Part shown: positions 8,920 through 17,866 of the stretch, piece by piece
Numbering within the stretch: position 1 is the stretch's first letter
Layout: the number at the start of each line of letters is the position of its first letter
Source of the DNA: Bacteroidota bacterium
GTDB lineage: Bacteria; Bacteroidota; Bacteroidia; Bacteroidales; GCA-2711565
Assembly: GCA_018816945.1 (NCBI GenBank)
Contig: JAHIVC010000018.1
Coordinates: forward strand, 1-64,000
DNA: 64,000 bases
Direction of reading: 5' to 3'
Program-made: the position numbers and the translations under genes
Notes under the pieces: model-generated
What the model was told of the DNA's origin: nothing
Databases searched by the model: none
Seen by the model: the letters and a program-made list of their open reading frames with translations, nothing else

Positions 8920-11118
8920 TTATTTGGTTTCTTTTCCTGATTTTTCGAAATGAGTATTATACCAGTTGATTATTCTGTCCCAATAATCATAAAAATCACT
9001 TTCATTACTAGCATTGCCAGCTCCATGACCACCATTATAGTAATTAACCCACATCACTTCTTTGCCTAACCTCCTTAATGCATAATACAATTCTCGTGAA
9101 TTAACCGCAGGAACATTCCAATCACCTTCGCCAGTGAGAAGAAGATGAGGGGTATTAATTCTATCGGCAAACAATACAGCAGATGTGGCTATATACTTGA
9201 GGGGAGCATCCCAAAGGGTTTCTCCAATTCTATCCTGCCCATTTTCGGCGGCTGCATAATTTCTCGTTCCAATACGAGGGCTATCACCCAGAAAACTAAT
9301 AATATTTACTTTGCCTGAGATATTAATAGCGGCAGCAAAACGATTAGTTTGGGATATCAATAAGGAAGTAGCATAACCACCGTAACTTGTTCCGTGTACT
9401 CCTAATTTTGTTTCATCAATAAGACCTTGATCAATTAATTTGTTTATACCCGCAGTAATTCCTTTAATCCAAGCTTCTCCAGGATAACCTTTTTCAAGAT
9501 TAACGGATGGCTTAAATCCAAAAAACCCGGCATTTGAAATTAAGTTCATAGACAAACTATAACCATTATCGAAAAAAGTTTCATAAATCTCACAAACGAG
9601 CGGATATTTCTTTGTAGAATCATAATTTACAGGATAATACAAAATTCCATTTAACTCTTTCCCATCAGAGTCCCTATATTTTACGAGTTCGCTTTTAGTT
9701 AATTTTTTAGTATTAATCCAGGGATTTAGGTCAGTTAATTGTGTACGACTTCTAAAATCACTTGCCTGTTTAAAAAAATTATCTGGTTGGTCACCATCCG
9801 AAAAATTATAAAAAAACTTACTTCCATCTTTGGACATTTTCCATCTTGAGTATAAATTAGAATCCTTAAATAGCTCCTCCATTTTCATATTAACAATATC
9901 GTATTTAAACAGCCCTCTATCCCATTTATCCTTCGCTGAATAAGACATAAACCAGTATTTTGCATCAGGACTCCAGCTTACAATATTTAACTCTGCTTCC
10001 TTTTCTTTATTCTCAGGAAATTCATAAACCATTTTTGTTAGGCTATTCTCTGAATTAATGAGCCAATAACCCTTTTTAGAAGAAACAAGAACATTTTTAT
10101 TATCAGGACTCCACTGTTCAACCGAAAACTTAACTTTCGAAGTATCAGTCAGTATAATTTCAGTAGTATCAAACGAAATTAGTTTAGCTTTTTCTTCATA
10201 AATATTTCGCACAAAAACCTTCCCAGAATCAGCATAAGCATATTTCAAATTCTTATCATCCCATCTAAATGATTTAGCAGCCTTATATTTTTTCTCAAGG
10301 ATCGTTCTCTCCTTATTTGAAAGCTTCAATTTCACCAATTCAAATTCAGAACCACCTTCTCTTTCATACACTGTTTTTATAGGGTAGTTCTGAATAAAAA
10401 CCAGATCAGATCCATCTTCCAAAATTCTAATATCACTATAAGTACCTTCTTTTGTTAAGAATTCTACTTTTGAATTTTTAGGATCCACGCTTGCCAAAAT
10501 TTTAAGATTATTATGGATTCTTATAGCATCCCATTTCAAAAAAGGCTGTTTTGAATCATAAACAGTAATGGGTCCAATGGTAGCTTCCTTAAAGAGTGAG
10601 TCAGCTTTTTTAGACCAAGTATTTTCGCGTAACGATAAAATGATCGATTCATCTTTTTTATTCCATAATAATTGCGAGTTAGAGGCGATTGGATATTTAA
10701 GTTCCGGCTTTACTTTTTGTAATTTTTGCTTCTCAATATCATAAATATAAAGAACAAATAGTGGATCTTCGTATTTAATAATTGCAAGCCAAGTCCCATC
10801 CGGAGACCACTTTAGACTACCAAAAATTCCTTTTTCCTTAAATGGAAATATTTGCTCCTTTGTTTCAGTATTAATAATAACCAGTTCACTATAATTCGGT
10901 GCAATATAATTAGCATCACCATATCGCTTATGATCAATATTCTGGCGATCCTTCATTGTTCTTATAAAACCCGCAGCATAATTTCCATTATCAGTTAAAT
11001 CGACCAAACTGTATGACCTAACTAATAAAGCATCTTCTGGAGTGAAAGCAGTGAGTTGGGCATTAGCGGCTGATGTTATAAAAATCAGGGAAATAAATAT
11101 AAGACTAAGTTTCTTCAT
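8920..11118 (-). CDS. Secreted S9-family (prolyl oligopeptidase-type) peptidase
   Basis: A 732-aa serine peptidase with a signal peptide (residues 1-20), an N-terminal beta-propeller containing WD-like SPDGTWL/SPDAKYW segments, and a C-terminal alpha/beta-hydrolase domain. The nucleophile motif GTSYGG is near residue 577, with a final catalytic His in YYNGGHGAG close to the C-terminus. The family includes dipeptidyl and oligopeptidyl peptidases that act on short peptides in the periplasm. First gene of a two-gene operon with the M20 hydrolase. Confidence 0.88.
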   Translation of the reverse strand: MKKLSLIFISLIFITSAANAQLTAFTPEDALLVRSYSLVDLTDNGNYAAGFIRTMKDRQNIDHKRYGDANYIAPNYSELVIINTETKEQIFPFKEKGIFGSLKWSPDGTWLAIIKYEDPLFVLYIYDIEKQKLQKVKPELKYPIASNSQLLWNKKDESIILSLRENTWSKKADSLFKEATIGPITVYDSKQPFLKWDAIRIHNNLKILASVDPKNSKVEFLTKEGTYSDIRILEDGSDLVFIQNYPIKTVYEREGGSEFELVKLKLSNKERTILEKKYKAAKSFRWDDKNLKYAYADSGKVFVRNIYEEKAKLISFDTTEIILTDTSKVKFSVEQWSPDNKNVLVSSKKGYWLINSENSLTKMVYEFPENKEKEAELNIVSWSPDAKYWFMSYSAKDKWDRGLFKYDIVNMKMEELFKDSNLYSRWKMSKDGSKFFYNFSDGDQPDNFFKQASDFRSRTQLTDLNPWINTKKLTKSELVKYRDSDGKELNGILYYPVNYDSTKKYPLVCEIYETFFDNGYSLSMNLISNAGFFGFKPSVNLEKGYPGEAWIKGITAGINKLIDQGLIDETKLGVHGTSYGGYATSLLISQTNRFAAAINISGKVNIISFLGDSPRIGTRNYAAAENGQDRIGETLWDAPLKYIATSAVLFADRINTPHLLLTGEGDWNVPAVNSRELYYALRRLGKEVMWVNYYNGGHGAGNASNESDFYDYWDRIINWYNTHFEKSGKETK

Positions 11119-11401
11119 AGCTAAATTTATTAAGTTTAATCAATAAATTTAACAATACTATTCAATTATAATGACTTGTATATACTAATGGTAGGTTATT
11201 ATGGACAAGCATGCAAAAATTATAGTTCAGTCAAATATTTAAAAATCCGAATGGCCAATATTCTGTCATGAAAAAGTGCTATTCATCATTAATAGAAATA
11301 CTTTAAACGCTTAGATTATCCATAGCCATTCAATGATAAATTTACAATTAGAAGTGAAATTTGCATTATAAAGACTAATAAGGATTCCAATAAAAGATTC
11401 T

Positions 11402-13111
11402 TTATTGGTCTTTATTCATTTTTGCCCACGAATCTTTTAGGGAAACGGTTCTGTTAAAAACAAGCTTATCAGGTTTAGAATCCAAATCAACGCAGAAATA
11501 ACCATTTCGCTCAAATTGGTATTTTGATTCGTGAATGGCATCGGCTAAAACAGGTTCAACATAACCATTTACAATTTGAAGTGAGTCAGGATTAAGGTTT
11601 GATTTAAAATCCTTATCTTCTTCCACTAGATCTGGGTTTTCATTGAGAAATAAACGATCGTAAAGCCTTATTTCTGCAGGAATTGCATGTGGGGCCGACA
11701 ACCAATGGATGGTTCCTTTAACTTTTCGTGTCAGAGGTATTCCACTTCCGCTCTTTGTATCCGGATCGTAAGTACAAAGAATTTCAATTATTTCACCTTC
11801 CGAATTTTTAACAACCTCATTACATTTAATTACATAAGCATATCTAAGTCTAACTTCATTTCCAGGTGCTAATCTAAAAAATTTACCGGAGGGATTTTCC
11901 ATAAAATCCGCTCTTTCTATTAATAACTCATGTGAGAAATACAATGTTCTTTTTCCTGCCGACTCATCTTCCGGATTATTGGTAGCTTCAAGTTCTTCAA
12001 ACTGACCTTCAGGATAATTGGTAATTACAATTTTAATGGGATCTAAAACCGCCATTACTCGATTAGCTCTTTTATTTAAATCCTCTTTAATGCTATACTC
12101 AAGTAAGGCAACATCAATTACGTTATCACGTTTAGCTACTCCGATAATATCGGCAAAATTACGAATTGATTCAGGTGTATAACCCCTTCTTCTTAAACCG
12201 GTAATTGTTGGCATTCGAGGATCATCCCAACCATTCACTAAGTTTTCTTCAACTAACTGTAAAAGCTTACGTTTACTCATTATGGTATAAGTCAAATTCA
12301 ATCGAGCAAACTCAGTTTGTACAGGTCGATAATCTCCTTCAATAATTTGATCCAGATACCAATCGTAAAGCGGACGATGTACCTCGAATTCGAGGGTACA
12401 AATTGAATTTGTAATACCTTCAATATAATCCGATTGTCCATGAGCAAAATCATACATGGGGTAGATGCACCATTTATCTCCCGTTCGGTGATGGTGCGCT
12501 CTCTTTATACGATACATGGCCGGATCGCGTAATTGCATGTTAGGAGAAGCCATGTCGATTTTTGCACGTAAAATTCTGGCTCCGTCAGGAAACTCGCCAT
12601 CTTTCATACGTTGGAACAAATCTAAATTTTCTTCGATACTTCTATTTCTATATGGGCTTTCAATACCTGGCTTAGAAGGTGTACCACGCTGCGAGCTCAT
12701 TTCTTCAGTAGATTGATCATCAATATAAGCTTTTCCCTTTTTAATAATTAACACTGCCCAATCGTATAATTGATCAAAATAATCAGAAGCATAATATAAT
12801 CGATCTTCCCAATCAAAACCCAACCATTTTACATCTCTCATAATGGAATCAACATACTCTACATCTTCCTTAGCTGGATTTGTATCATCAAATCGAAGAT
12901 TGGTCAGTCCATTATATTTCTTTGCTAAACCAAAGTTTAAACAGATTGATTTTGCATGTCCGATATGTAAATAACCATTGGGTTCGGGAGGGAAACGGGT
13001 ATGTACCCTTCCGCCGTTTTTACCTTCGCTGATATTTTTTTCGATCAGTTGTTCGATAAAGTTTAATGATGTTTTCTTCTTTGATTCGTCTTCGATGTGG
13101 TTCATATTCAT
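11402..13111 (-). CDS. glnS: Glutamine--tRNA ligase
   Basis: GlnRS charges tRNA-Gln with glutamine. The class I signatures [12 protein letters not shown] (about residues 40-51) and MSKRK (about 267) are clear, and the length (569 aa from this start) is typical. An in-frame TTG at 13132 would add seven residues, but a TATTTTTG -7 box at 13137-13130 overlaps it, so translation must begin downstream, at ATG 13111 or ATG 13105. The gene stands alone, with about 280 bp to the neighbouring operon on one side. Confidence 0.96.
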   Translation of the reverse strand: MNMNHIEDESKKKTSLNFIEQLIEKNISEGKNGGRVHTRFPPEPNGYLHIGHAKSICLNFGLAKKYNGLTNLRFDDTNPAKEDVEYVDSIMRDVKWLGFDWEDRLYYASDYFDQLYDWAVLIIKKGKAYIDDQSTEEMSSQRGTPSKPGIESPYRNRSIEENLDLFQRMKDGEFPDGARILRAKIDMASPNMQLRDPAMYRIKRAHHHRTGDKWCIYPMYDFAHGQSDYIEGITNSICTLEFEVHRPLYDWYLDQIIEGDYRPVQTEFARLNLTYTIMSKRKLLQLVEENLVNGWDDPRMPTITGLRRRGYTPESIRNFADIIGVAKRDNVIDVALLEYSIKEDLNKRANRVMAVLDPIKIVITNYPEGQFEELEATNNPEDESAGKRTLYFSHELLIERADFMENPSGKFFRLAPGNEVRLRYAYVIKCNEVVKNSEGEIIEILCTYDPDTKSGSGIPLTRKVKGTIHWLSAPHAIPAEIRLYDRLFLNENPDLVEEDKDFKSNLNPDSLQIVNGYVEPVLADAIHESKYQFERNGYFCVDLDSKPDKLVFNRTVSLKDSWAKMNKDQ

Positions 13112-13129
13112 TGTTAAAAGCTTAGGCGG

Positions 13130-13137
13130 CAAAAATA
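13130..13137 (-). promoter_or_regulatory. -7 box of glnS
   Basis: TATTTTTG on the minus strand, followed by C, fits TAnnTTTG. Predicted transcript start near 13126; this decides the glnS start codon. Confidence 0.6.
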
Positions 13138-13302
13138 GTACTAAATGTCTATTAATTCAACTTCTTTTATTTTAAAAAGCATGAAATATCCATACTACCG
13201 TTGTTCATACTCACTACGAATATTAATAATGGATATTCTACCGAAAAATCGGGACAAGTTATGTGACCATTAAAATCAAAATTATTAACACATGAAATCG
13301 AA

Positions 13303-13346
13303 CAAAAAAAAATCCTGACCTCTTTCGATATTGAGATGTCAGGATT
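13303..13346 (-). terminator. Intrinsic terminator of the ECF sigma operon
   Basis: On the minus strand AATCCTGAC and GTCAGGATT pair (9 bp) around an 18-nt loop with an internal CTC/GAG pairing, followed by a run of nine T. It lies about 60 bp after the end of the 13406-13855 gene. Confidence 0.85.
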
Positions 13347-13405
13347 TCAGATATTTTAGTTTCAATTATTTGAGGAAGTACCACATTTCTATAAATACTG
13401 ATACT

Positions 13406-13855
13406 TTAGATCAATAAAAAGATATGTGTTGAAAATGATTTTTTTAAGATTTTATCCAAAATAATTAATGAAAATACGGCTACTAAACTTATTATTATAA
13501 TCGGCGATACATGAAAGTCTTTAAATATGGCTTGAAGGCTATTAAAAATATTAAAAGATAGGCTTGGAAGTTGAACATTTTCCATATTTACCCCACCAAA
13601 TATCCCATTTATAAACGACCAATCAAGGCCGAAAAGTACAAAACTCGCTGCAATAAAACCAAGTCCAATCAATAACCAATATTTTAAACTTAAAATTGGT
13701 TGATTTGCATTCTTGCTGGCCAAATCTAATTTAATACGATTCATTACCCCTGCTGTAAAGTCAGCCGATGGTTGATCCAATGAAGCTTTTGTGAGCATCC
13801 TCTTCAATAGATCGTCTTTTAAAAAATCCATGTTTGTCATAATTTCCTCCTTCAT
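13406..13855 (-). CDS. Two-TM membrane protein, probable partner of the ECF sigma factor
   Basis: A protein of up to 149 aa with a soluble N-terminal helix (about 45 residues, LLKRMLTKASLDQPSADF) and two membrane segments (about residues 58-80 and 117-135). The layout, cytoplasmic N-terminus then membrane, and the position directly behind the sigma gene fit an anti-sigma factor, but no zinc-binding HxxxCxxC motif is present. The ATG at 13855 overlaps the sigma stop codon (ATGA); an ATG at 13840 is preceded by a strong GGAGG and is an alternative start. Confidence 0.6.
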   Translation of the reverse strand: MKEEIMTNMDFLKDDLLKRMLTKASLDQPSADFTAGVMNRIKLDLASKNANQPILSLKYWLLIGLGFIAASFVLFGLDWSFINGIFGGVNMENVQLPSLSFNIFNSLQAIFKDFHVSPIIIISLVAVFSLIILDKILKKSFSTHIFLLI

Positions 13856-14427
13856 ATCAATTCGCCTATCCTGTATTTAAGCATAACGTTTATATGCTCA
13901 TAAAGTTTCTTCCTGGTGCGGTGAAGTTTAACTTTAACATTTGATACCGATAGGCCGGTAATTTCACTTATTTCTTCTATTGTTTGTTCTTCTAGATAAA
14001 ACATTGTTAATAACAGGTTGTCTTCTTCAGGTACTTTCTTTAGGGCCATCTCAAAATATCTCTTTTTATCATCTAGGCTCAAACCACCAGTTTCATCCAG
14101 AATTTCATCAAAGGTATAATTTTCTATAATGTGATCATCAATAGCCAATACCTCAAGACTTTTTTTCCTGGTTTTAGAAACAGCCGTATTAAAAGCGATT
14201 CTGTATACCCATGTAGAAAATTTAGCCTCTCTTTTAAAATTTTTTAAAGATTGAAAGACTTTTAAAAATACATCTTGCGCAATTTCTTCTGCATCCTCCC
14301 TGCTTTTTAAGATTCGGTTCGCGATTGTGAAAACCATTGCCTTATGTCGATTGATCAATTCGGCAAAAGCTGCGGTTTCTCCATTCAGAACCTTATCTAT
14401 ATAATATAAATCTTTCTGTTGCATCAT
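13852..14427 (-). CDS. RNA polymerase sigma factor, ECF (sigma-70 family)
   Basis: The 191-aa protein has region 2 (residues about 20-90, with the DAEEIAQDVFLKVFQ and FKREAKFSTWVYRIAFN helices) and region 4 (about 130-180, with EEQTIEEISEITGLSVSNVKVKLHR). It recruits core RNA polymerase to an unknown regulon. It is the first gene of an operon with the two-TM protein and is divergent from a DUF6249 membrane protein. Confidence 0.93.
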   Translation of the reverse strand: MMQQKDLYYIDKVLNGETAAFAELINRHKAMVFTIANRILKSREDAEEIAQDVFLKVFQSLKNFKREAKFSTWVYRIAFNTAVSKTRKKSLEVLAIDDHIIENYTFDEILDETGGLSLDDKKRYFEMALKKVPEEDNLLLTMFYLEEQTIEEISEITGLSVSNVKVKLHRTRKKLYEHINVMLKYRIGELI

Positions 14428-14655
14428 TCACATGATTAGACTACAATAATTGAAATTCGTTACAATATACAATCAGAAATATTTTTAGGCTATAGGAAAT
14501 CGGTAAAAAGTATTTTTAAGATGGTGGATTCAGGAATATAAGTTCTAAGCTTATTACTAGCATTAATAATACTGATTTTGAACCATTCGTAACCCAATAA
14601 ATAATCTTGCGTCATATGAGTAGAAAACGCATTGTTTAACTAAAAATTTAAAGTC

Positions 14656-14988
14656 ATGAGCGAACAAGTAGGAGCAGCATTTATTCTCACAGTAATATTC
14701 GGGTTTATATTCGCCATCGTTTATCTGGGAATACGTAGAAAAGAAAGAATGGCATTATTAGAAAAAGGGGTAGATGCCTCATTTTTCATCTCTAAAAAAA
14801 CAAGTTCAACAACCCTTAAATTCGGGATGCTATTTGTAGGAGTTGCCATTGGTATTTTATTAGGGAATATCCTTGAATATGCCACACCCTTAGATGAAGA
14901 AGTAGCTTATTTTTCAATGATTTTCCTTTTCGGTGGATCAGGATTAATTATCAATTACTTCATTGAGAAGAAAAACGAAGAAAAGTAG
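14656..14988 (+). CDS. DUF6249-type membrane protein
   Basis: A 110-aa protein with three hydrophobic segments (about residues 7-27, 53-72 and 84-102) and the RRKERMALLEKG sequence after the first one, which I associate with DUF6249. It is transcribed divergently from the ECF sigma operon, an arrangement that suggests it belongs to the same regulatory unit. Function unknown. Confidence 0.65.
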   Translation: MSEQVGAAFILTVIFGFIFAIVYLGIRRKERMALLEKGVDASFFISKKTSSTTLKFGMLFVGVAIGILLGNILEYATPLDEEVAYFSMIFLFGGSGLIINYFIEKKNEEK

Positions 14989-15012
14989 TGAAACTGCAGA
15001 ATTAAGTAGAAA

Positions 15013-15036
15013 GGAGGCCTTTGAGCCTCTTTTTTT
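15013..15036 (+). terminator. Intrinsic terminator after DUF6249 gene
   Basis: GAGGC and GCCTC pair around a CTTTGA loop, followed by eight T. It abuts the 3' end of the converging thpR gene. Confidence 0.75.
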
Positions 15037-15604
15037 ATGCCTTTAACGGAAATTCATGTAAAACTGTATAAATCGGACCAGTGCTTTTTAATATGCTTTC
15101 ATACAAATAAATTTTATCAACCTCCACTTTTTGAAATGTTAAGTCCTGATGTTTTTGTATAATTTTTTGAAACAATATTTTATCATTTAGTTGTTTTATC
15201 CTTCCTAAAGTTAAATGGGGTACAAAATTCTGGCGATCATTGACATATCCAATCTTTTCAAGATTCGTATTGATATCCTTTTCAAGTTCTTTCAGTTTTA
15301 CATCATTTGATATTCCTGCCCAAATCAACTTTGGTTGATAAATGCAGCCAAAAATCCCTACTTTTTCAATATCGAATTCAAATTTTGTCTTTGGATATAA
15401 AAGATTCTCAAGATTTAAAATGATGGAATTAATTTTTTCTGAATGCGTTTCTCCAAAAAACTTAAGCGTAAGGTGCATATTTATTAGTCTCACCCACTTA
15501 ATTCGCTCATGACTTAAACCCTTCTTTAATTGTTCGATTGCACTCATAAAATCAGTTTGAGGTTGAATTTCAATTGCCAGAAATATACGCTTTGATTTTA
15601 GCAT
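15035..15604 (-). CDS. thpR: RNA 2',3'-cyclic phosphodiesterase (LigT/ThpR)
   Basis: The 189-aa protein has the two HxTx motifs of the 2H phosphoesterase superfamily: HLTL at residues 44-47 and HLTL at about 128-131. The family hydrolyses 2',3'-cyclic phosphate ends of RNA, and E. coli ThpR can also ligate tRNA halves with a 2'-5' bond. Single gene, convergent with the DUF6249 gene. Confidence 0.92.
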   Translation of the reverse strand: MLKSKRIFLAIEIQPQTDFMSAIEQLKKGLSHERIKWVRLINMHLTLKFFGETHSEKINSIILNLENLLYPKTKFEFDIEKVGIFGCIYQPKLIWAGISNDVKLKELEKDINTNLEKIGYVNDRQNFVPHLTLGRIKQLNDKILFQKIIQKHQDLTFQKVEVDKIYLYESILKSTGPIYTVLHEFPLKA

Positions 15605-15643
15605 CTTTTAACATATTTAACTTATTGTATATTTTAATATTTG

Positions 15644-15651
15644 TACTTTTG
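15644..15651 (+). promoter_or_regulatory. -7 box of the DUF4405 gene
   Basis: TACTTTTG followed by C fits TAnnTTTG; it lies 45-52 bp before the ATG at 15696. Confidence 0.55.
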
Positions 15652-15695
15652 CAAAAAAAATTACGTCTAACTTTTTACCTTATAAAAATACAACA

Positions 15696-16523
15696 ATGAC
15701 CAATACAAGTAAGAAATTTAGCTGGAGGGCATTTATCAGTTTCGGATTGACTTATTCATTCATCATCATTTTTTTAACCGGGATTGTGCTCTATTTAGCT
15801 CCAGCCGGGAGAATAGCACAATGGGTTAATTGGAGGTTTGCCGGTTTTTCAAAAGATGAATGGCAAGCTATTCATACCATCTTTTCCTATCTATTTGTCA
15901 TCCTTTCAATTTTTCACTTATTTACAGCTAACTGGAAAACTTTTGTTTCTTATCTGAAAAATAAGACTCAAAATGGTTTAAATAAAAAACGTGAACTTTT
16001 TATTTCAACTATTCTAACTATCGCTATATTTTTGGGGATCCTATTTTCAGTTCCCCCCTTTAGTTCGGTCATGGATTTGGGCGAATATTTAAAAAGCTCT
16101 TGGGAAAACGAAGAATCGACACCTCCAATCGCACATGCTGAACTACTAACTTTAACCGAATTGGTCGTGCAATTAAACAATATGCCAATCGAAAAAATTG
16201 AAGAAAAACTGATAGCCAATAAAATAAAATTTGAGAATATAAACCAAACATTGGCAGAAATTGCAGCAATAAATAAGATTACGCCTAATGAGCTTTACAA
16301 TATCATAAGTAAAAAATCAGGCGCAGGAATGCCGGGTGCAGGAATGGGTAAAAAAACCCTTGCAGATATTGCCGTTGAAAACAATAAGGATGTTGATGAA
16401 TTAATTAATTTACTGAAAGACAAAAACATTATTGCAACCAAAGATAAAACGTTGAAAGCCATAGCCGAAGAGTATGATATGGCTGCAAAAGATATTCATG
16501 AAATCATTCTTCCAACAAAATAA
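15696..16523 (+). CDS. DUF4405 membrane protein with four C-terminal helical repeats
   Basis: A 275-aa protein. Residues 1-120 hold three membrane segments (about 13-33, 58-78, 101-119) with His60 and His74 in or next to the second, resembling the cytochrome b561-like DUF4405 fold, so heme binding is possible. The C-terminal half repeats a TLxxIA...(D/E)L/I unit four times, starting at about residues 152, 185, 221 and 252, each about 21 residues; the spacing between the third and fourth includes a Gly/Met/Ala-rich linker before unit three. The repeats look like small helix-turn-helix or LysM-like units. Function unknown; a role in anaerobic respiration or iron chemistry is only a guess. Confidence 0.7.
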   Translation: MTNTSKKFSWRAFISFGLTYSFIIIFLTGIVLYLAPAGRIAQWVNWRFAGFSKDEWQAIHTIFSYLFVILSIFHLFTANWKTFVSYLKNKTQNGLNKKRELFISTILTIAIFLGILFSVPPFSSVMDLGEYLKSSWENEESTPPIAHAELLTLTELVVQLNNMPIEKIEEKLIANKIKFENINQTLAEIAAINKITPNELYNIISKKSGAGMPGAGMGKKTLADIAVENNKDVDELINLLKDKNIIATKDKTLKAIAEEYDMAAKDIHEIILPTK

Positions 16524-16575
16524 AAGCTTGTTTCAAGATATATTTTCTCCTTATTGGTATTATCGGAAAATATCC

Positions 16576-16583
16576 TAAATTTG
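16576..16583 (+). promoter_or_regulatory. -7 box of tRNA-Ala
   Basis: TAAATTTG followed by C fits TAnnTTTG. It would start a transcript near 16587 with a leader of about 95 nt before the mature tRNA; the leader contains the hairpin listed next. Confidence 0.55.
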
Positions 16584-16593
16584 CACGCAAGTT

Positions 16594-16650
16594 GGGGCAT
16601 TAGCTTCCCGATTCGTTTCACTCATCGGGACAGGCAACTTCGCTAATGCC
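16594..16650 (+). repeat. Nested hairpin in the tRNA-Ala leader, sharing the tRNA 5' end
   Basis: GGCATTAGC (16596-16604) pairs with GCTAATGCC (16642-16650), and inside it TCCCGAT (16606-16612) pairs with ATCGGGA (16624-16630). The first 12 bases GGGGCATTAGCT are identical to the first 12 bases of the tRNA-Ala at 16682-16693. Confidence 0.7.
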
Positions 16651-16681
16651 AAATAAGAAAGTTTGAAGTTGTATAACTTAG

Positions 16682-16755
16682 GGGGCATTAGCTCAGTTGG
16701 CTAGAGCGTTTGACTGGCAGTCAAGAGGTCATCGGTTCGATTCCGATATGCTCCA
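16682..16755 (+). tRNA. tRNA-Ala (anticodon GGC)
   Basis: Acceptor GGGGCAT pairs with ATGCTCC and contains the G3:U70 pair that is the alanine identity element. The anticodon loop CTGGCAG gives GGC. Discriminator A, T-arm GGTTCGATTCC. CCA is not encoded. Confidence 0.95.
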
Positions 16756-16756
16756 C

Positions 16757-16788
16757 AAAAAAAAGGAAGGCATCTGTCTTCCTTTTTT
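16757..16788. terminator. Terminator between tRNA-Ala and the FISUMP gene
   Basis: AAAAGGAAG and CTTCCTTTT pair around GCATCTGT with A- and T-runs on either side, so it can serve both converging units. Confidence 0.8.
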
Positions 16789-16797
16789 ATTTATGCC

Positions 16798-17493
16798 TTA
16801 ATCCTTAACACAACGCACAGAAAAACCTAAATTCTTATAATAATTGAATCTGTTTACCCAATGATCATCGTAGAACATTTCGTGGTACCAGGCACGAGTC
16901 GCGTCGTGCTCTGTAGAACTCCACCAATATCCTGTGCTCCCAAGTTCCAAAAATTGTCCGTTGTCGCGGGCACCACCCGGAAGAGCAGTAAAGCCTGTTT
17001 CATTTGTTGCACCTAAATTAGGGCTGAACCAATGGCTTGTGCCTGCTTCTTTTAGTTTACCACCTGCATGATCTTCACCACCCAAATAGGACGTCAGGGT
17101 CCTCCACTCATCATCTGTTGGCACATGCCAACCTGTTGGGCAAAGTTTACCAGTATTCACGGTGTACCAGTTGTACAATGCACCATAAGTAGCTTTATTG
17201 GCTGCAGCATCATTGTTATACCAACTATAACCGGGGCTTACTAAATTGCTCAAATCAACATTGCTAGTAGCCAACGGGATAGGTGTGTTATCATTATACT
17301 TTGTGGTTTTAAGGTTTTCGGCCATCCAAACTTGTGTACCTATTGTAACTATACCATAATTATTACCGTCACTGTCGGTTAACGTATCACCTGATGTTTT
17401 TTCATCACTACCCTTTTTACAACTAATAGAAAGCATTATAATAAACAATATCAGTACTATGGAATTAATCCAGACTCTGTTGTTTTTTTTCAT
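16798..17493 (-). CDS. FISUMP-domain lipoprotein
   Basis: A 231-aa protein with a lipoprotein signal (hydrophobic segment then LSISC near residue 25) and a Fibrobacter succinogenes major paralogous (FISUMP) domain: GTQVWMAENLKTTKYND, YGALYNWY, CPTGWHVPTDDEW and the C-terminal GFSVRCVKD signature are all present. Such proteins are surface lipoproteins of unknown function, often in many copies in Bacteroidota. It is flanked by two similar terminator sequences, one belonging to tRNA-Ala, which hints that the gene was inserted beside the tRNA. Confidence 0.9.
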   Translation of the reverse strand: MKKNNRVWINSIVLILFIIMLSISCKKGSDEKTSGDTLTDSDGNNYGIVTIGTQVWMAENLKTTKYNDNTPIPLATSNVDLSNLVSPGYSWYNNDAAANKATYGALYNWYTVNTGKLCPTGWHVPTDDEWRTLTSYLGGEDHAGGKLKEAGTSHWFSPNLGATNETGFTALPGGARDNGQFLELGSTGYWWSSTEHDATRAWYHEMFYDDHWVNRFNYYKNLGFSVRCVKD

Positions 17494-17866
17494 GTCAATT
17501 TATTTTTAAAGGTTAATAATATAACCATTTAAGGTTTCTTGCCATTTTTAAGCTTGCATTCAAGCTTATCGCTAACTTGTGTATGCGTCCAATGTTTCCA
17601 TGATTAGCTTGGAATATCTTTCAAATAACATAGTAGTTGCCAATACCATAGGTTACTTTTTTCGAGAGAAAATCAAATATATAAAATTTTTAAGAATTTT
17701 CATCCTACATTTCGGAGAATATTACTTTGTGACTTTTTAAATTTATTGATATTTAATTCCGCTTATCCGAATCAATAAGTAAGGCGGGATATGCTGAACA
17801 AAAAAAGGAAAGCACTTGCCTTCCTTTTTCATTTAATACCTGAATGAAATGTTCAAAGTTATCCTT
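17494..17866. other. Intergenic region upstream of the FISUMP gene
   Basis: 373 bp, AT-rich. It contains the FISUMP promoter region, without a clear TAnnTTTG box, and at 17788-17841 a diverged copy of the tRNA-Ala 3' end plus terminator. Confidence 0.5.
17788..17841. repeat. Diverged copy of the tRNA-Ala 3' end and terminator
   Basis: GATATGCT followed by an A-run, GGAA(A/G)GCA, a short loop and CTTCCTTTTT repeats 16745-16799 with roughly 80% identity by eye. The hairpin at 17800-17829 also works as terminator for the TonB receptor gene on the minus strand. Confidence 0.6.
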
